A stretch of DNA of 64,000 nt from Hyphomicrobiaceae bacterium (GCA_002919265.1 PKEY01000085.1:19056-83055); one strand, 5' to 3'; positions 49,387 to 61,252 are shown, numbered from the stretch's first letter. The notes: a model not told the origin generated them from the sequence alone. A program made the numbers and translations.

Positions 49387-49715
49387 TGCTGCTGCTCCCC
49401 CGCGTCCACGTGGTCGGTGCCCGACTCACCTTTGGCCCTCAACGCAAGCGCCACAAGGTAAGCTGTCATTCCGAAGCTGATGACGATAGCCGTCAGAACG
49501 AGCGCTTGCGGGATGGGATCGGCGTATCGCTCCTGCTCCACGATGAGCAGCGGCGGCCGGCCGGTGATCAAACGACCACTGACGAATATGAGAAGGTTCG
49601 TGGCGTAGGACAGAAGCGTAATACCGAGAAGCACGGAAAAAGTCCGCTCCCGCAATATCAAGTAAATCCCGGTGGCCGTCAGCAGGCCGATGCCCAATGA
49701 AAGGATGAGCTCCAT
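49383..49715 (-). CDS. mrpC: Na+/H+ antiporter subunit C
   Basis: GLLTATGIYLILRERTFSVLLGITLLSYATNLLIFVSG; NuoK-like. Confidence 0.93.
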   Translation of the reverse strand: MELILSLGIGLLTATGIYLILRERTFSVLLGITLLSYATNLLIFVSGRLITGRPPLLIVEQERYADPIPQALVLTAIVISFGMTAYLVALALRAKGESGTDHVDAGEQQQ

Positions 49716-49717
49716 GG

Positions 49718-52528
49718 TCAGCGCCCTCCCTCGACAGGAAGACGCGGCAGCTCGCGGTGGCTCAGCACCCCGAACTCCGACATGATGACGAGAACGGCGC
49801 CGACCACCACAAGATAAACGCCAATGTCGAAAATCATCGCCGAGGCGAGTTCGAAATCGCCAATGAACGGCAGATGAACGTGGGTGAAAGCGCTCGTCAG
49901 AAACGGTTGACCGAAGAAGAGACTGGCAAGACCTGTTCCCGTGGCGATGATGAGCCCCGCAGCGAGCACCCGCAGGAAATCGATGCGCATGCGCGCTTGC
50001 GCCAGGTTTATGCCTGTCGCGACGTACTGAAGGATAAGCGCGATGCTGGTGATCAACCCGGCGACGAAACCGCCGCCCGGCAGGTTGTGGCCGCGCAACA
50101 GAATATAGACTGAAACGACGAGCGCCAACGGCAGCAGCGGCCGCATCAGCATGGAGAGCATGATGGGGTGGCGGTCAGCCTCCCGCATGGCTGGCGGAGG
50201 ATACGCGCGCAGCTGCAGACCATCGAGGACCGCCAGCGCCGCAATGGCGACCAGCGCCATAACGGTGATCTCGCCGAATGTGTCGAAGCCACGGAAATCG
50301 ACAATTATGACGTTGACCACGTTCGTGCCGCCCGCTCCCGAAATTGCGTTGTCCTCGTAATAGCCAGAAATCGTAGAGAAAGGCCGCGTCAGCATCGCGA
50401 ACGTAAGAGCCGCAATGCCTATCCCTCCAGCGGCGGCCAGAGCCATATCGCGAAGCTGCCTGCCAGTCGTGACCTCAAGAGGTGCCTTCGCCGGGAAGAA
50501 GCGAAGACCCAGAAGCAATAGTGTAATAGTGACGACTTCGACCGCCAGCTGGGTCAACGCCAAATCGGGCGCAGAAAAGCGCACGAAGGCGAGGGAGACG
50601 ACCAGGCCGACCACCCCGAGAAAAACCAACGCCATCAACCGCCGGCGATGATAGACGGTCGCCCCAACGCTTCCGACAGCGAGCGCCACCAAACCCGCCA
50701 GCGTCACGAGATCAGGAGGCAGCCCAGGTTCAGGCCCGCGGATGGTCGTGGGCGCGCCGGTGAGATACGCCCACCCTCCCAACACAAGCGTAGTGCCGAC
50801 GAACAGGACGACGTAGCGCTGGAGCGATCGGTTATCGAGCGCCGCCATGATCGTGACCGAGGCCGAAGCGAGTGCCTTGTAGAGACGCTCGAATGCCACC
50901 CGACTGTGGAGCTTCGGCGCGAACCGATCGTGCAACTCAATCACATACTTGAACTGGCTGTAGTAAAGGATTCCCCCGACGATCGCGACCAAACTCATGA
51001 CCAGCGGCAGGTCGAAACCGTGCCAGACAGCAAGCCTGTAGTAGGGCACGGGGCCACCCAGGGTGGTGGCAGCCGCTTCATGCAAAATGTATCCGACCGT
51101 GTACTGCGGAAAGAGACCCACGACCAAGCACAGGAGAACCAGCACGTCCACAGGAATGCGGATCCAGAGCACCGGCTCATGCGGCTGACGGGGAAGATCG
51201 TGCGGCTCGCCGCCGAAGAAAACGTCGTGAATGAATCGTGTCGAGTATGCCACGGTGAGTATCGCGGCGACGGTCGCAAATGTAGGAAGGAACCAGCCGG
51301 TCCGGTCAATACGCAACAGCTCGACCGTTTCCGCGAAAAACATTTCCTTGCTCAGGAAGCCGTTGAGCAACGGAACGCCCGCCATCGAGCCTGCGGCGAC
51401 GATACCCAGCGTCGCGGTGTAGGGCATGTATTTGAAAAGACCGCTGATGCGGCGCATGTCGCGCGTGCCGCATTCGTGATCGATAATCCCCGCCGACATG
51501 AACAGCGACGCCTTGAAGATCGCGTGGTTCATAATGTGGAAGATGCCGGCGATCGTGCTCATCGACGAATCGAGACCGATGAGCAGCGTGATCAGGCCCA
51601 GATGACTGATGGTCGAATAGGCAAGCAGGCCTTTGAAGTCGTGCTGGAAGAGCGCGATGTACGCGCCATAGACCAGCGTAATCGCACCGACGGGGACGAC
51701 TATCGCCACCCAGAGATCGGTGCCCGACAAGGCCGGATAGAAACGGCATAAAGCAAACACGCCCGCCTTCACCATCGTTGCCGAATGCAGGTAAGCGCTG
51801 ACCGGTGTCGGCGCAGCCATGGCATTCGGCAGCCAGAAGTGGAAGGGAAACTGCGCTGACTTTGTGAAGGCGCCGATGAGAATGAGAGTAAGTGCGAGCG
51901 GGTAGAGCTCGTGGTTGCGTACCAAATCGCCACTCGCGATCACGGTTGGCATGAAAAATGTGCCAACGATCGAGCCGAGCACCAACACGCCAACGAGCAA
52001 GGCCAATCCGCCGGCAGCCGTTACGGCCAACGCCATGCGAGCCGCTATGCGCGCGTCGTGCGCTTCGTGCTTGTAGGAGATGAGCAGATACGAGACGATG
52101 CTCGTCATCTCCCAGAACACGACGAACTGAATGAGATTACCGGAGAGCACCAGCCCCAGCATCGAGCCGGCAAAGGCCAAAAGAAGGCCGAAAAACCGCC
52201 CCAGCCGATCCGTTGTCGGCATGTAATAAAGGGCGTAGAGAACCACCAGAACGCCGATGCCCAGAACGAGGATGGAGAAGAGCAGGCTCAGTCCGTCAAA
52301 GACCAGGACGAAATTGACCCCCCATTCCGGCATCCACGGCCAGCGCTCCACCAGCACGGTCGGGCTACCAACGAGCGGCATGAGCGGGGCCAGCAGCAAC
52401 AGGCTCGCGACCATCGCTCCTCCTGCGAGCCACGCAGCAGCCCTGCGACTCCACCGGCTCGCCCTGACGACGAACGGGATCGCAGCAAAAAGAACAGCTA
52501 TGGAAAGTGGCAGAAGAACCGAGGTCAT
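49718..52528 (-). CDS. mrpA: Na+/H+ antiporter subunit A with fused MrpB domain
   Basis: 936 aa; [31 protein letters not shown]-terminal [16 protein letters not shown] (MrpB). Confidence 0.95.
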   Translation of the reverse strand: MTSVLLPLSIAVLFAAIPFVVRASRWSRRAAAWLAGGAMVASLLLLAPLMPLVGSPTVLVERWPWMPEWGVNFVLVFDGLSLLFSILVLGIGVLVVLYALYYMPTTDRLGRFFGLLLAFAGSMLGLVLSGNLIQFVVFWEMTSIVSYLLISYKHEAHDARIAARMALAVTAAGGLALLVGVLVLGSIVGTFFMPTVIASGDLVRNHELYPLALTLILIGAFTKSAQFPFHFWLPNAMAAPTPVSAYLHSATMVKAGVFALCRFYPALSGTDLWVAIVVPVGAITLVYGAYIALFQHDFKGLLAYSTISHLGLITLLIGLDSSMSTIAGIFHIMNHAIFKASLFMSAGIIDHECGTRDMRRISGLFKYMPYTATLGIVAAGSMAGVPLLNGFLSKEMFFAETVELLRIDRTGWFLPTFATVAAILTVAYSTRFIHDVFFGGEPHDLPRQPHEPVLWIRIPVDVLVLLCLVVGLFPQYTVGYILHEAAATTLGGPVPYYRLAVWHGFDLPLVMSLVAIVGGILYYSQFKYVIELHDRFAPKLHSRVAFERLYKALASASVTIMAALDNRSLQRYVVLFVGTTLVLGGWAYLTGAPTTIRGPEPGLPPDLVTLAGLVALAVGSVGATVYHRRRLMALVFLGVVGLVVSLAFVRFSAPDLALTQLAVEVVTITLLLLGLRFFPAKAPLEVTTGRQLRDMALAAAGGIGIAALTFAMLTRPFSTISGYYEDNAISGAGGTNVVNVIIVDFRGFDTFGEITVMALVAIAALAVLDGLQLRAYPPPAMREADRHPIMLSMLMRPLLPLALVVSVYILLRGHNLPGGGFVAGLITSIALILQYVATGINLAQARMRIDFLRVLAAGLIIATGTGLASLFFGQPFLTSAFTHVHLPFIGDFELASAMIFDIGVYLVVVGAVLVIMSEFGVLSHRELPRLPVEGGR

Positions 52529-52702
52529 TTTCGCCTTATAGTTAGAGCTTAACTATGCGGGCGCGAGCGGCTCCTGTCGAGAGGACCCATCGAAGCAATC
52601 GCTCACCAGGGCCTTTGCAAGCCGTTGCCGGCGTGTCACATCGAAAGCCACTCACGAAAAGTCAAACTTGAGTCGTCGAGGCCCAAGCAGCAGTGGAAAA
52701 CA

Positions 52703-55057
52703 ATGAACAAGCACGACCCAACACGCATGGAACAGATTCGCCTCGAGGCCACCCTGAAGAAAAGTGCACTCGACTACCACGAGGCTGATCCGCCGGGGAA
52801 AATTGCCGTCCAGCCGACGAAGCCGGTCGCAAATCAACGGGACCTGGCCCTCGCGTATTCGCCAGGCGTCGCCCATGCGTGTACGGCCATTGCCGAGGAC
52901 CCGACGATGGTTTCGCGGCTCACGGCGCGTGGCAACCTGGTCGGCGTCGTGACCAACGGCACAGCCGTGCTTGGGCTCGGCAACATCGGCCCACTCGCCG
53001 CGAAGCCAGTTATGGAAGGCAAAGCGGTCCTCTTCAAGAAGTTCGCCGGCATCGACGTCTTCGATATCGAAATTGCTGAGACTGACGTCGATGCTTTTGT
53101 GGAAGCCGTTGCGCGCCTCGAGCCCACATTCGGCGGCATCAATCTGGAAGACATCAAGGCCCCCGAGTGTTTCGAGATCGAGCGCCGCCTGAAAGAGCGC
53201 ATGCGCATTCCCGTCTTCCACGACGATCAGCACGGCACGGCGATCGTGGTGGCAGCGGGCATCCTGAACGGCCTCAAGCTCGTCGGGAAGGACATCACCC
53301 AGGTCAAGCTCGTCTGCTCGGGCGCGGGCGCGGCCGCGCTTGCCTGCCTCAACCTGCTCGTCTCGCTCGGCATGCGCCGCGAGAATATCTACGTGGCCGA
53401 CATTGCTGGCTGCATCTACAAAGGCCGTACCGAGCTGATGGACCCCTACAAGGAGCCCTTCGCTCAGGACACCTCGGCCCGCACGCTGGCCGAGCTGCTG
53501 CCTGGCGCTGACATCTTCCTGGGGCTTTCGGCCGGCGGAATCGTCAGCAAGGAGATGGTGGCGCAGATGGCGCCCAATCCCATCGTGTTTGCGCTGGCGA
53601 ACCCGATCCCGGAGATCATGCCAGAGGATGTGAAGGAGGTTCGCCCGGACGCCATCATCGCCTCCGGCCGCACTGACTACCCGAACCAGGTCAACAACGT
53701 CCTCTGTTTCCCCTTCATTTTCCGTGGGGCGCTCGATGTCGGCGCTACCACCATCAATGAAGAGATGAAAAAGGCGGCCGTTCTCGCGTTGGCCAAAGTT
53801 GTAGAAGCAGAAGCGTCCGACATCGTCCTCTCGGCCTATCGCGCCGAGACGTTCGTGTTCGGCCCTGACTATATCCTACCCAAGCCGTTCGATCCTCGCC
53901 TCATCACTGAAATTGCGCCGGCCGTGGCGAAGGCTGCGATGGAAACTGGCGTCGCGACCCGGCCTATTGCGGACCTCAACGCTTACAAGGAAAAGCTGTC
54001 CGCTTTCGTCTACAGATCCGGCTTTGTTATGCGGCCGATCTTCGAGGCGGCGAAGCTGGAGCACCGCCGGTCGGCGCGGCGCATCGTGTACGCTGAGGGC
54101 GAGCACCCCTACGTGCTGCAAGCTGCCTACCAGGTTATCGCCGAGGGTATTGCTCGTCCGATCCTCGTGGGCCGACGGGAGAACATCCTTCGCACACTGC
54201 CGCACCTCGGGCTGCGCATGCGGCCGGAGGTGGACTTCGACATCTTCGATCCGGAGACGGATCCGCGCGTCGAGCAGATGACGCAGGAATACCATCGGCT
54301 GGTGGAGCGGCGCGGTATCTCCCCGAGCCACGCGCGCCGCGTCGTACGGGCCGGCGCGACCGTCATTGCGGGCTTGCTGCTCCGGCGCGGCGATGCGGAT
54401 GCCATGATTTGCGGCGCGGTCGGTCGTTACAAGACTCAGCTCCACCACGTCTCACAGGTGATCGGCAAGCGGAAGGATGTGCGCGGGCTGGCGGCGCTCT
54501 CCGGCATCATTCTGCCGACCGGCCCGCTTTTCATGGCCGATACCTACGTGAATTACGATCCGGATCCTGAGCATCTGGCGGAGATCACCTTGCTCGCCAC
54601 CGATGAGGTGCGCCGGTTCGGCATCGTGCCCAAGGTCGCTCTGCTTTCGCACTCCAACTTCGGATCGGAGGATACGATCTCCTCGAAGAAGATGCGCGAG
54701 GTGCTGGCCATCCTGAATGAGCGCGCCCCGGATCTTGAGGTGGAAGGAGAAATGCACGCGGATGCGGCACTGTCTCCGTTCATTCGCGAGGAGATTTTCC
54801 CGAACTCCAACCTTACCGGCGCGGCGAACTTGCTCATCATGCCGTCGCTCGACGCGGCGAACATCGCGTTCAATCTGCTGAAGGTGGTTTCGGGAGCTGT
54901 GGTTCTCGGCCCGATACTGCTTGGCGCGGCCAAGGCCGTTCACATCGTCACGCCGTCAATTACCGTCCGTGGCCTGCTGAACATGAGCGCTATCGCCATG
55001 GTGGACAGCTTCAGGTCAGACGAAGCCCACCAGCGGGAGGGAAAGGCCAGCTATTAG
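52703..55057 (+). CDS. maeB: NADP-dependent malic enzyme with C-terminal phosphotransacetylase-like domain
   Basis: [31 protein letters not shown]-terminal PTA-like region [20 protein letters not shown]. Confidence 0.95.
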   Translation: MNKHDPTRMEQIRLEATLKKSALDYHEADPPGKIAVQPTKPVANQRDLALAYSPGVAHACTAIAEDPTMVSRLTARGNLVGVVTNGTAVLGLGNIGPLAAKPVMEGKAVLFKKFAGIDVFDIEIAETDVDAFVEAVARLEPTFGGINLEDIKAPECFEIERRLKERMRIPVFHDDQHGTAIVVAAGILNGLKLVGKDITQVKLVCSGAGAAALACLNLLVSLGMRRENIYVADIAGCIYKGRTELMDPYKEPFAQDTSARTLAELLPGADIFLGLSAGGIVSKEMVAQMAPNPIVFALANPIPEIMPEDVKEVRPDAIIASGRTDYPNQVNNVLCFPFIFRGALDVGATTINEEMKKAAVLALAKVVEAEASDIVLSAYRAETFVFGPDYILPKPFDPRLITEIAPAVAKAAMETGVATRPIADLNAYKEKLSAFVYRSGFVMRPIFEAAKLEHRRSARRIVYAEGEHPYVLQAAYQVIAEGIARPILVGRRENILRTLPHLGLRMRPEVDFDIFDPETDPRVEQMTQEYHRLVERRGISPSHARRVVRAGATVIAGLLLRRGDADAMICGAVGRYKTQLHHVSQVIGKRKDVRGLAALSGIILPTGPLFMADTYVNYDPDPEHLAEITLLATDEVRRFGIVPKVALLSHSNFGSEDTISSKKMREVLAILNERAPDLEVEGEMHADAALSPFIREEIFPNSNLTGAANLLIMPSLDAANIAFNLLKVVSGAVVLGPILLGAAKAVHIVTPSITVRGLLNMSAIAMVDSFRSDEAHQREGKASY

Positions 55058-55087
55058 TGCTGCGGCGTGCGGATAACGTGCAGTTGT

Positions 55088-55139
55088 CGGACGCTCTGCA
55101 TCAGGGACGTAATTTTTGAGTAATGCAGAGATTCGTCCG
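55088..55139 (+). terminator. Long imperfect hairpin downstream of maeB, terminator candidate
   Basis: CGGACGCTCTGCAT / ATGCAGAGattCGTCCG, 21-nt loop, no canonical T tract. Confidence 0.45.
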
Positions 55140-55314
55140 GCCTGCTCTGATCTGCATCAAGCATCGGCAATTATCTCAAAAGGCTGCCACATCCTGGTAA
55201 CTGCGACCACCTAGTTCGTTGAGACCAATCATCTTTCCGCTCAGGTTCGCAAATGGGGGCATCTGCTGATTCAGGGGGAATCGGCGGCAAGAGCCCCGAC
55301 CTGACAGAGGTGGG

Positions 55315-56016
55315 ATGATGCTTGGCAGAAAAAGCTTGGCCGCGGCAGCGCTTGCAGCTGGCATGGCGCTGGCGGCTGTCAGCCCGGCGCTCGCTGGGAC
55401 GAGGGACGGCAACTTCATGGTGCGCGTTCAGGGCACCGTGATCGATCCGGATGCTAGTGCGAAGGTATACGCGGGCAACAATCGACTTGAGGGAACAAAT
55501 GCTGACGTCAGCACCGAAGTGGTGCCGACGATGACCCTCACCTATTTCTTCAACAAAAACCTCGCGGTGGAGCTCCTGTGCTGTGCTGCGAAGCTGGAAG
55601 CCAAGGGCAAAGGGACTATTGATAAGGTTGACCTAGGCGACTTCTGGATCTTCCCGCCTGCGCTGACCCTCCAGTACCACTTTGACAACTTCCACGGCTT
55701 CAAGCCTTACGTCGGCGCCGGTATTCAATACATTCACTTCTTCAAGGAGGGGCGCGGAGGCATCGGACGCATCCGCCTCGATGACGCCGTTGGTTTCACC
55801 TTACAGGCCGGCGTCGACATCGAGCTTGGCGATGGCTGGTACCTCAACGCCGATGTGAAGAAGACCTGGATCGACACTGATGCATCCTGGAAGGGGACGG
55901 ACATCACGGCCAAGGTTGACGTCGACCCCTGGATCTACAGCGTCGGCATCGGCTACCGCTTCAATCTCGAGGACATTTTCGGCCACCGTTATGTAGAGCA
56001 TGCCGCGTTGAAGTAA
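55315..56016 (+). CDS. OmpW-family outer-membrane protein
   Basis: Signal peptide; FMVRVQGTVIDPDASAKV, TMTLTYFFNKNLAVELLCCAAK, WYLNADVKKTWIDTDA, C-terminal IGYRF. Confidence 0.93.
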   Translation: MMLGRKSLAAAALAAGMALAAVSPALAGTRDGNFMVRVQGTVIDPDASAKVYAGNNRLEGTNADVSTEVVPTMTLTYFFNKNLAVELLCCAAKLEAKGKGTIDKVDLGDFWIFPPALTLQYHFDNFHGFKPYVGAGIQYIHFFKEGRGGIGRIRLDDAVGFTLQAGVDIELGDGWYLNADVKKTWIDTDASWKGTDITAKVDVDPWIYSVGIGYRFNLEDIFGHRYVEHAALK

Positions 56017-56119
56017 CGACGGCTTGCCTATCGCTCTCTTTTGGCGCGCGTCCGATTATTCAGCTTCGGCGCGCGCCAAATGTTTCGCGCCAGAAGGTCC
56101 GATTGACTGGGATGCTAGC

Positions 56120-57307
56120 TCACGTTTCACCAGCTCGCGGACGCGCATTGAGCCGTTGGAACGCGCCCGCGGTGATGAAGCCAAGGATCAGCATCGCTGC
56201 GCCACTGAGCATCACCGTCGCCGAGACGCCGATCGTCGAAAGTCCGATCCCGTAACAAACCGGCCCGGCTGCCTGCCCAAGGAAGAAAAAGAAGGCGTGC
56301 AAGGCGACAGCCAGCCCACGCGCATCGGGCGCAAGCTCTGTGGCCTGCATCTGGATGGCATTGTGGACCATGAAGAAGCCCAACCCTATCTGCAGAAAGC
56401 CCAGGAACTGAACGGGCCATGATGGCTGCAGGGCGATCACCGAAAATCCCAGCAGGGCGACAATTCCGCCGCCACGCATTACGTTGAACATGCCCATGCG
56501 TTTAAGAAGTATACGGACCAGCGCAGCATAGATCACGCCGCCAATGCCGATGCCGGCAATGACAAGGCCCGCTTCCCGCATGCTGCCAATGCCCTGCGCT
56601 TCGAACAACGTGGCCACGTAAGGCGAGAGTCCGTAAACGGCGATGCCTTCGATGATGACTGCCCCGTAGCACACGTAGGCATTGGGATTGGCGAAGATGG
56701 TGGCGTAGCCGGATTTCAGGCCGGCGATACTGAATGCTGTGCGCTCAGCGTTCGGCCTTGGGGCAAGGCTGATGAGGCTCGCAATGAACACAGCGAACGC
56801 GATCACGCCAGTTACGGCCATCACTGCGCGCCAGCCGAACAGAGAAGCGACGAAACCCGCCCCGATGGAGCTTGTGAGCTGTCCCAGAACCGCGGCCAGG
56901 ATGATCCGTGAAATGGCCACCTGGCGCTCGTTGATGGGGACTCTGTCCCCCACCATCGCCAGCCCGACCGGGATGATGCCGCCAGCCGCAACTCCCGCAA
57001 CGACACGCGCCGCGAAGAGCATTTCGATGGATGTTGCGAATGCCGAAACGATCAGTGCGACGGTCAAAATGGCAAGACAGATCTTGATGATGCGCGCCTT
57101 GCCCAGCGAGTCCGCCATCGGCCCCAGGATCGGCTGACCAATGGCATAAGGAAACGAGAAGGCCGAGGCCAACAAGGCAACGGTGGCAGCCGTCGTGCTT
57201 AGATCGCGAGCGATCTCGGGCACCACCGGATCCACCACTCGCATGGAAAGCGCTCCGGCGAAGCAGCCAAGCGCGAGAACAAGAAGTACAGGCATTTGTT
57301 GTTTCAT
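56120..57307 (-). CDS. MFS transporter
   Basis: 12-TM pattern; VDPVVPEIARDLSTTAATVALLASAFSFPYAIGQPILGPMADSLGKA. Confidence 0.93.
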   Translation of the reverse strand: MKQQMPVLLVLALGCFAGALSMRVVDPVVPEIARDLSTTAATVALLASAFSFPYAIGQPILGPMADSLGKARIIKICLAILTVALIVSAFATSIEMLFAARVVAGVAAGGIIPVGLAMVGDRVPINERQVAISRIILAAVLGQLTSSIGAGFVASLFGWRAVMAVTGVIAFAVFIASLISLAPRPNAERTAFSIAGLKSGYATIFANPNAYVCYGAVIIEGIAVYGLSPYVATLFEAQGIGSMREAGLVIAGIGIGGVIYAALVRILLKRMGMFNVMRGGGIVALLGFSVIALQPSWPVQFLGFLQIGLGFFMVHNAIQMQATELAPDARGLAVALHAFFFFLGQAAGPVCYGIGLSTIGVSATVMLSGAAMLILGFITAGAFQRLNARPRAGET

Positions 57308-57593
57308 GCCCCGGAGGAACGACCGGCCGACGGATAGCCGTAAAATGGAATGTTGTTCGGGGAACAGGGGCGAACGTAGGCCCCGATTTTCGAGGCGTCG
57401 AGACAAAATCGCGATTTCGCGCCGAGGATCAGCTATGCGATCAGTGCAACTTGTCCTGGCGGGCAAAGGTGCAAGGCCGTTTAACTCCGAACTACGGATA
57501 ATTGCCTTGCGGGTGGGATCCCTCTAGCATGCGCGCGTGACCCGGGTGCACCGCCGCCCAAGACGATAACCTAAGAAGCCGAAGGCGCAACCA

Positions 57594-58664
57594 ATGAGCA
57601 AAACCTATAACGTCCTTATTTTAGGAGCTTCTTACGGCTCGCTGCTCGCAACGAAGCTGCTGCTGGCCGGACACAACGCGAAACTGGTGTGCCTGCCGGC
57701 TGAGGCCGAGCTGATCAATGCAGAGGGCACGGTTGTCCGTATGCCCGCCAAGGGCAGAGAGGGCTTGGTAGAGGTGCGCTCTCGCGATCTCCCGGGCAAG
57801 CTGTCCGCCGGCGGACCGGAGTCGGTCGATCCTTCCGAGTATGATCTGGTCGCGCTGGCCATGCAGGAGCCGCAGTACCGGGCAGATAGCGTAAAGGATC
57901 TTCTGAACCGGATTGCGAAAGCCGGCGTACCCTGCATGTCCATCATGAACATGCCGCCCCTCACCTATCTGCGGCGACTTCCGAACGTCGATGTGAAGGC
58001 TTGCAGGGCAGCTTATACGGACCCGACGGTTTGGGACGGCCTGGATCCTGCGCTGATGACGCTGTGCAGCCCCGATCCGCAAGCTTTCCGGCCGCCCGAG
58101 GAGAAGGTGAACGTGCTGCAGGTCCGCCTGCCGACCAACTTCAAGGCGGCGCGGTTTGAGTCCGAGGAGCATACCAACATCCTGCGCCAGCTCGAAGCCG
58201 ACATCGAGGCGGCACGCTTCGATCTCGACGGCAGCAAGGTCGAGTTGCCGGTCAAGCTGAAGGTTCACGAATCCGTGTTCGTACCGCTTGCCAAGTGGGC
58301 CATGCTGCTCGCCGGCAATTACCGCTGTGTCGAGGAGGAGACCGTCCGTCCGATCAAGGAGGCCGTGCACTCCAATCTCGACGAGTCGCGCAAGGTCTAT
58401 GACTGGGTCGTGGAACTCTGCCTCAAGCTCGGCGCCAGCCGGGACGACATGGTGCCGTTCGAAAAGTACGCCAACGCCGCGCTTTCGCTGTTGAGCCCCT
58501 CCTCCGCTGCGCGTGCTCTTGCAGCTGGGGCTCCGTATATCGAGCGCGTCGACAAGTTGGTTCAAATTATCGCCGCCCAGCACGGCATGCAGTCGGACGC
58601 GGTCGACCGCACCGTAAGACTCGTCGACGCCTGGCTCGAGAGAAATCGGCAGAAGGCGAGCTAA
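57594..58664 (+). CDS. Ketopantoate-reductase-like (ApbA/PanE superfamily) protein, function uncertain
   Basis: NVLILGASYGSLLATKLLLAGHNAKLVCLP Rossmann-like N-terminus; overall length and layout. Confidence 0.6.
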   Translation: MSKTYNVLILGASYGSLLATKLLLAGHNAKLVCLPAEAELINAEGTVVRMPAKGREGLVEVRSRDLPGKLSAGGPESVDPSEYDLVALAMQEPQYRADSVKDLLNRIAKAGVPCMSIMNMPPLTYLRRLPNVDVKACRAAYTDPTVWDGLDPALMTLCSPDPQAFRPPEEKVNVLQVRLPTNFKAARFESEEHTNILRQLEADIEAARFDLDGSKVELPVKLKVHESVFVPLAKWAMLLAGNYRCVEEETVRPIKEAVHSNLDESRKVYDWVVELCLKLGASRDDMVPFEKYANAALSLLSPSSAARALAAGAPYIERVDKLVQIIAAQHGMQSDAVDRTVRLVDAWLERNRQKAS

Positions 58665-58676
58665 TAACTTCCTTTT

Positions 58677-58708
58677 CGCGAGGGCCTGATCGCAACATGG
58701 CCCTCGCG
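58677..58708. repeat. Inverted repeat between convergent genes
   Basis: CGCGAGGGCC/GGCCCTCGCG 10-bp arms, 12-nt loop. Confidence 0.75.
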
Positions 58709-58726
58709 CCCGCCGTGTCCGCCCAA

Positions 58727-59449
58727 TCAGACGCCCAAGTGCCGGTGCATGAGCTCCGGATCGGCTTTGAGAGTCGCGGGCGAGCCTTCGAAGGCAACCT
58801 CACCTTTGACGATGATGACCACGCGGTCGGCAAGCGCCGTGATCGCATCAACGGTTTTGTCGACGATCAGTGTTGCGATTCCGGCCGCGCGGATCAGCCC
58901 TATCGTGCGCCAAATCTCATCCCGGATGATCGGTGCCAGACCTTCCGTCGCCTCATCAAGAATAAGGAGCCGCGGATTGGCGAGCAGTGCACGGGCAATG
59001 GCCAGCATCTGCTGCTCGCCACCCGAAAGTTGGTCGCCGCGATTACCGATCCGCTGAGCTAGCCGGGGGAAAAGGTCCAGCACGCGCTCTTTCGTCCACG
59101 CGCGGCTTCCATCGATGCCCGGCCGCTCTGCTATGGAAAGATTTTCGGCGACGCTCAGTGAAGCGAAGATCCCGCGCCCCTCAGGCACATAGGCGATGCC
59201 GGCCTGGGAAATGCGAAACGTCGGCCAGGTCGTTGCGTCCACACCGTCGACTAGAACTTGCCCGCGGCGCGGCCGGACGAGGCCCATCAGCGTCCGGATG
59301 AGCGTGGTTTTGCCCATGCCGTTTCGGCCCATGAGGCCGATGGTCTCTCCGGCACGTATCTCGATGGAAATGCCACGCAGGATGTGGCTCGAGCCATAGT
59401 ACGTGTGCAGCTCGCGGCCTGCGAGGATGGGCTGATCTGCCGGCATCAC
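58727..59449 (-). CDS. livF: Branched-chain-type ABC transporter ATP-binding protein
   Basis: GLMGRNGMGKTTLIRTLMG, LSGGEQQMLAIARALL, LLILDEATEGLAP. Confidence 0.94.
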   Translation of the reverse strand: MMPADQPILAGRELHTYYGSSHILRGISIEIRAGETIGLMGRNGMGKTTLIRTLMGLVRPRRGQVLVDGVDATTWPTFRISQAGIAYVPEGRGIFASLSVAENLSIAERPGIDGSRAWTKERVLDLFPRLAQRIGNRGDQLSGGEQQMLAIARALLANPRLLILDEATEGLAPIIRDEIWRTIGLIRAAGIATLIVDKTVDAITALADRVVIIVKGEVAFEGSPATLKADPELMHRHLGV

Positions 59450-60216
59450 GCATGGCCTCCAAGATAGGCTCGCTGTACTTCGGGATTGGCGCGGACGTCA
59501 GCCGGATGTCCCTCCGCCAATACGGTGCCGTCGACCATCACCGTCATCCAGTCGGCAACGGCGAACACGAAATCCATGTCGTGCTCGATGAGGAGAACGG
59601 CGTGCTCGTGGGCCAGATCCTTGAGCAAATGGGTAAACCGCTCGCTTTCCTCGGGCCCCATGCCCGCCAACGGCTCGTCGAGAAGCAGGACGCGGGGACG
59701 CGTTGCCAGCGTCATCGCAATTTCGAGTTGCCGCTGCTCGCCATGGGAAAGAAGGCCGCTTTGCCGATGCGCCGCGCCAGCGAGACCCACACGTTCCAGG
59801 GCTTCAAAGGCGGCCACAATAAGCTGTTTCTCACGCGAGGCAGGCCGCAACATCCGCAAGCCTGACACTGCCGAAACCGCCTGTGCCGCGAGCCGAACGT
59901 TCTCCAGCACGGTGAGCGATGTGAGCAGATTGGTGCGCTGAAACGAGCGGCCAATCCCAAGCTGCGTCATGCGCCACGGCGGCTCGCCAGCTACGTCGCG
60001 GCCTTCAAACAGGATCTTGCCCGACGTCGGCACCAGATGGCCGGAAAGGAGGTTGACGAGCGTCGATTTGCCGGCACCGTTTGGACCGATAACGGCGTGA
60101 AGCGTGCCAGGACGCAGGCTCAGGGAAACATCGCGCACGGCGGCTAGCCCGCCGAAATTCCGGACCAAGCCTTTTGCTTCGAGTAGCGGAGCGGAGGCAA
60201 CGCGCAGCTCAGCCAT
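59446..60216 (-). CDS. livG: Branched-chain-type ABC transporter ATP-binding protein
   Basis: GPNGAGKSTLVNLLSGHLVPTSG, LSHGEQRQLEIAMTLA, LLLDEPLAGM. Confidence 0.94.
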   Translation of the reverse strand: MAELRVASAPLLEAKGLVRNFGGLAAVRDVSLSLRPGTLHAVIGPNGAGKSTLVNLLSGHLVPTSGKILFEGRDVAGEPPWRMTQLGIGRSFQRTNLLTSLTVLENVRLAAQAVSAVSGLRMLRPASREKQLIVAAFEALERVGLAGAAHRQSGLLSHGEQRQLEIAMTLATRPRVLLLDEPLAGMGPEESERFTHLLKDLAHEHAVLLIEHDMDFVFAVADWMTVMVDGTVLAEGHPADVRANPEVQRAYLGGHA

Positions 60217-61252
60217 GGCGCAAGCTCTCAGCCGACGGCTCAGGCAGCGGTTTTTCCGGCGCGAAAGGCAATTTCCGTCGCCAATCGCGCGGCAGGCGAA
60301 GTCCGCTCAACCCTTTGGGAAGAACGAGCACGACCGCCAATATGACAAGCCCTTCCACCAACAGCTTTCGCTCCGTCAGCGATTGCGCGAGTTCACCCAG
60401 CCCCGTGTAGGCAAGCGCGCCCAGGATCGGCCCGTGCAGTGTATGCAAACCGCCAAGAAGGATCATCAGCAGCGCTTCTGCCGAGCGATGCCAGCCCACA
60501 AGCTCCGGATTTACAAATCCGCGATGCATCGCCCACATGTGCCCCGCCACTCCAGCGAGCATGCCCGCAATGACGAAGGCGGCGAGTTTGTATCGATACG
60601 TGTTGTATCCGATCGCCTGCATCCGGTGTTCGTTGACGCGAATGCCTTCAAGGACGCGGCCGAACAGGGAACGCAGCAGAAACGCGAGGCCAGCGTACAT
60701 GAGCACCATCTGCGCAAGGCCGACATAATAAATCGCAATTGGCCGCTGGCGGCGCGTCAACGTCAGCTCATAGCCGAGAAACGATAGTGCCGGGCGGGCG
60801 AGAAAAGCGCCATCTGCCCCGCCACCGATTTTGGTGTCGTGGAAAAGAAAAAACACCATCTGGCCAAAGGCCAGCGTCACCATCAGGAAAAAGAAGCCGC
60901 GCGTTCGCAACGAAAGCGCACCAACGAGCAAGGCAGCGAGCCCTGCGACGAGAACTGCGACCGGCAGCGTAATGAAAATGGATAAGCCTTTAGCCTCCGG
61001 CGTTATCAAATAAACCGTATATGCGGCGAGACCGTAAAACGCTCCATGCCCCAGGCTGACAAGGCCCGTGCAGCCAACAAGCAGCTGCAAGCTGAGCGCC
61101 AGCATCGCCGCAATGACTGCATAAGTGCCCAGCTCGACATAGTACGGAGGAGCAAACAGCGGCAAAGCCGCCAGCGCAATCGCGCCGAGCACTAATCCCA
61201 TCCAGCCGTATTTCGTCTCAGGCAACATGCTGGAAACTTGTTTGCTCCCCAC
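60209..61252 (-). CDS. livM: Branched-chain-type ABC transporter permease
   Basis: LVSLGHGAFYGLAAYTVYL; EHRMQAIGYNTYRYKLAAFVIAGMLAGVAGHMWA. Confidence 0.94.
   Translation of the reverse strand: MGSKQVSSMLPETKYGWMGLVLGAIALAALPLFAPPYYVELGTYAVIAAMLALSLQLLVGCTGLVSLGHGAFYGLAAYTVYLITPEAKGLSIFITLPVAVLVAGLAALLVGALSLRTRGFFFLMVTLAFGQMVFFLFHDTKIGGGADGAFLARPALSFLGYELTLTRRQRPIAIYYVGLAQMVLMYAGLAFLLRSLFGRVLEGIRVNEHRMQAIGYNTYRYKLAAFVIAGMLAGVAGHMWAMHRGFVNPELVGWHRSAEALLMILLGGLHTLHGPILGALAYTGLGELAQSLTERKLLVEGLVILAVVLVLPKGLSGLRLPRDWRRKLPFAPEKPLPEPSAESLRHG

Noticed and set aside
50648-51751. 367-aa plus-strand ORF
   Set aside because: Antisense to mrpA; Arg/Asp/His-rich shadow ORF
57621-58583. 320-aa minus-strand ORF
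   Set aside because: Antisense to the ketopantoate-reductase-like gene; low-quality shadow composition
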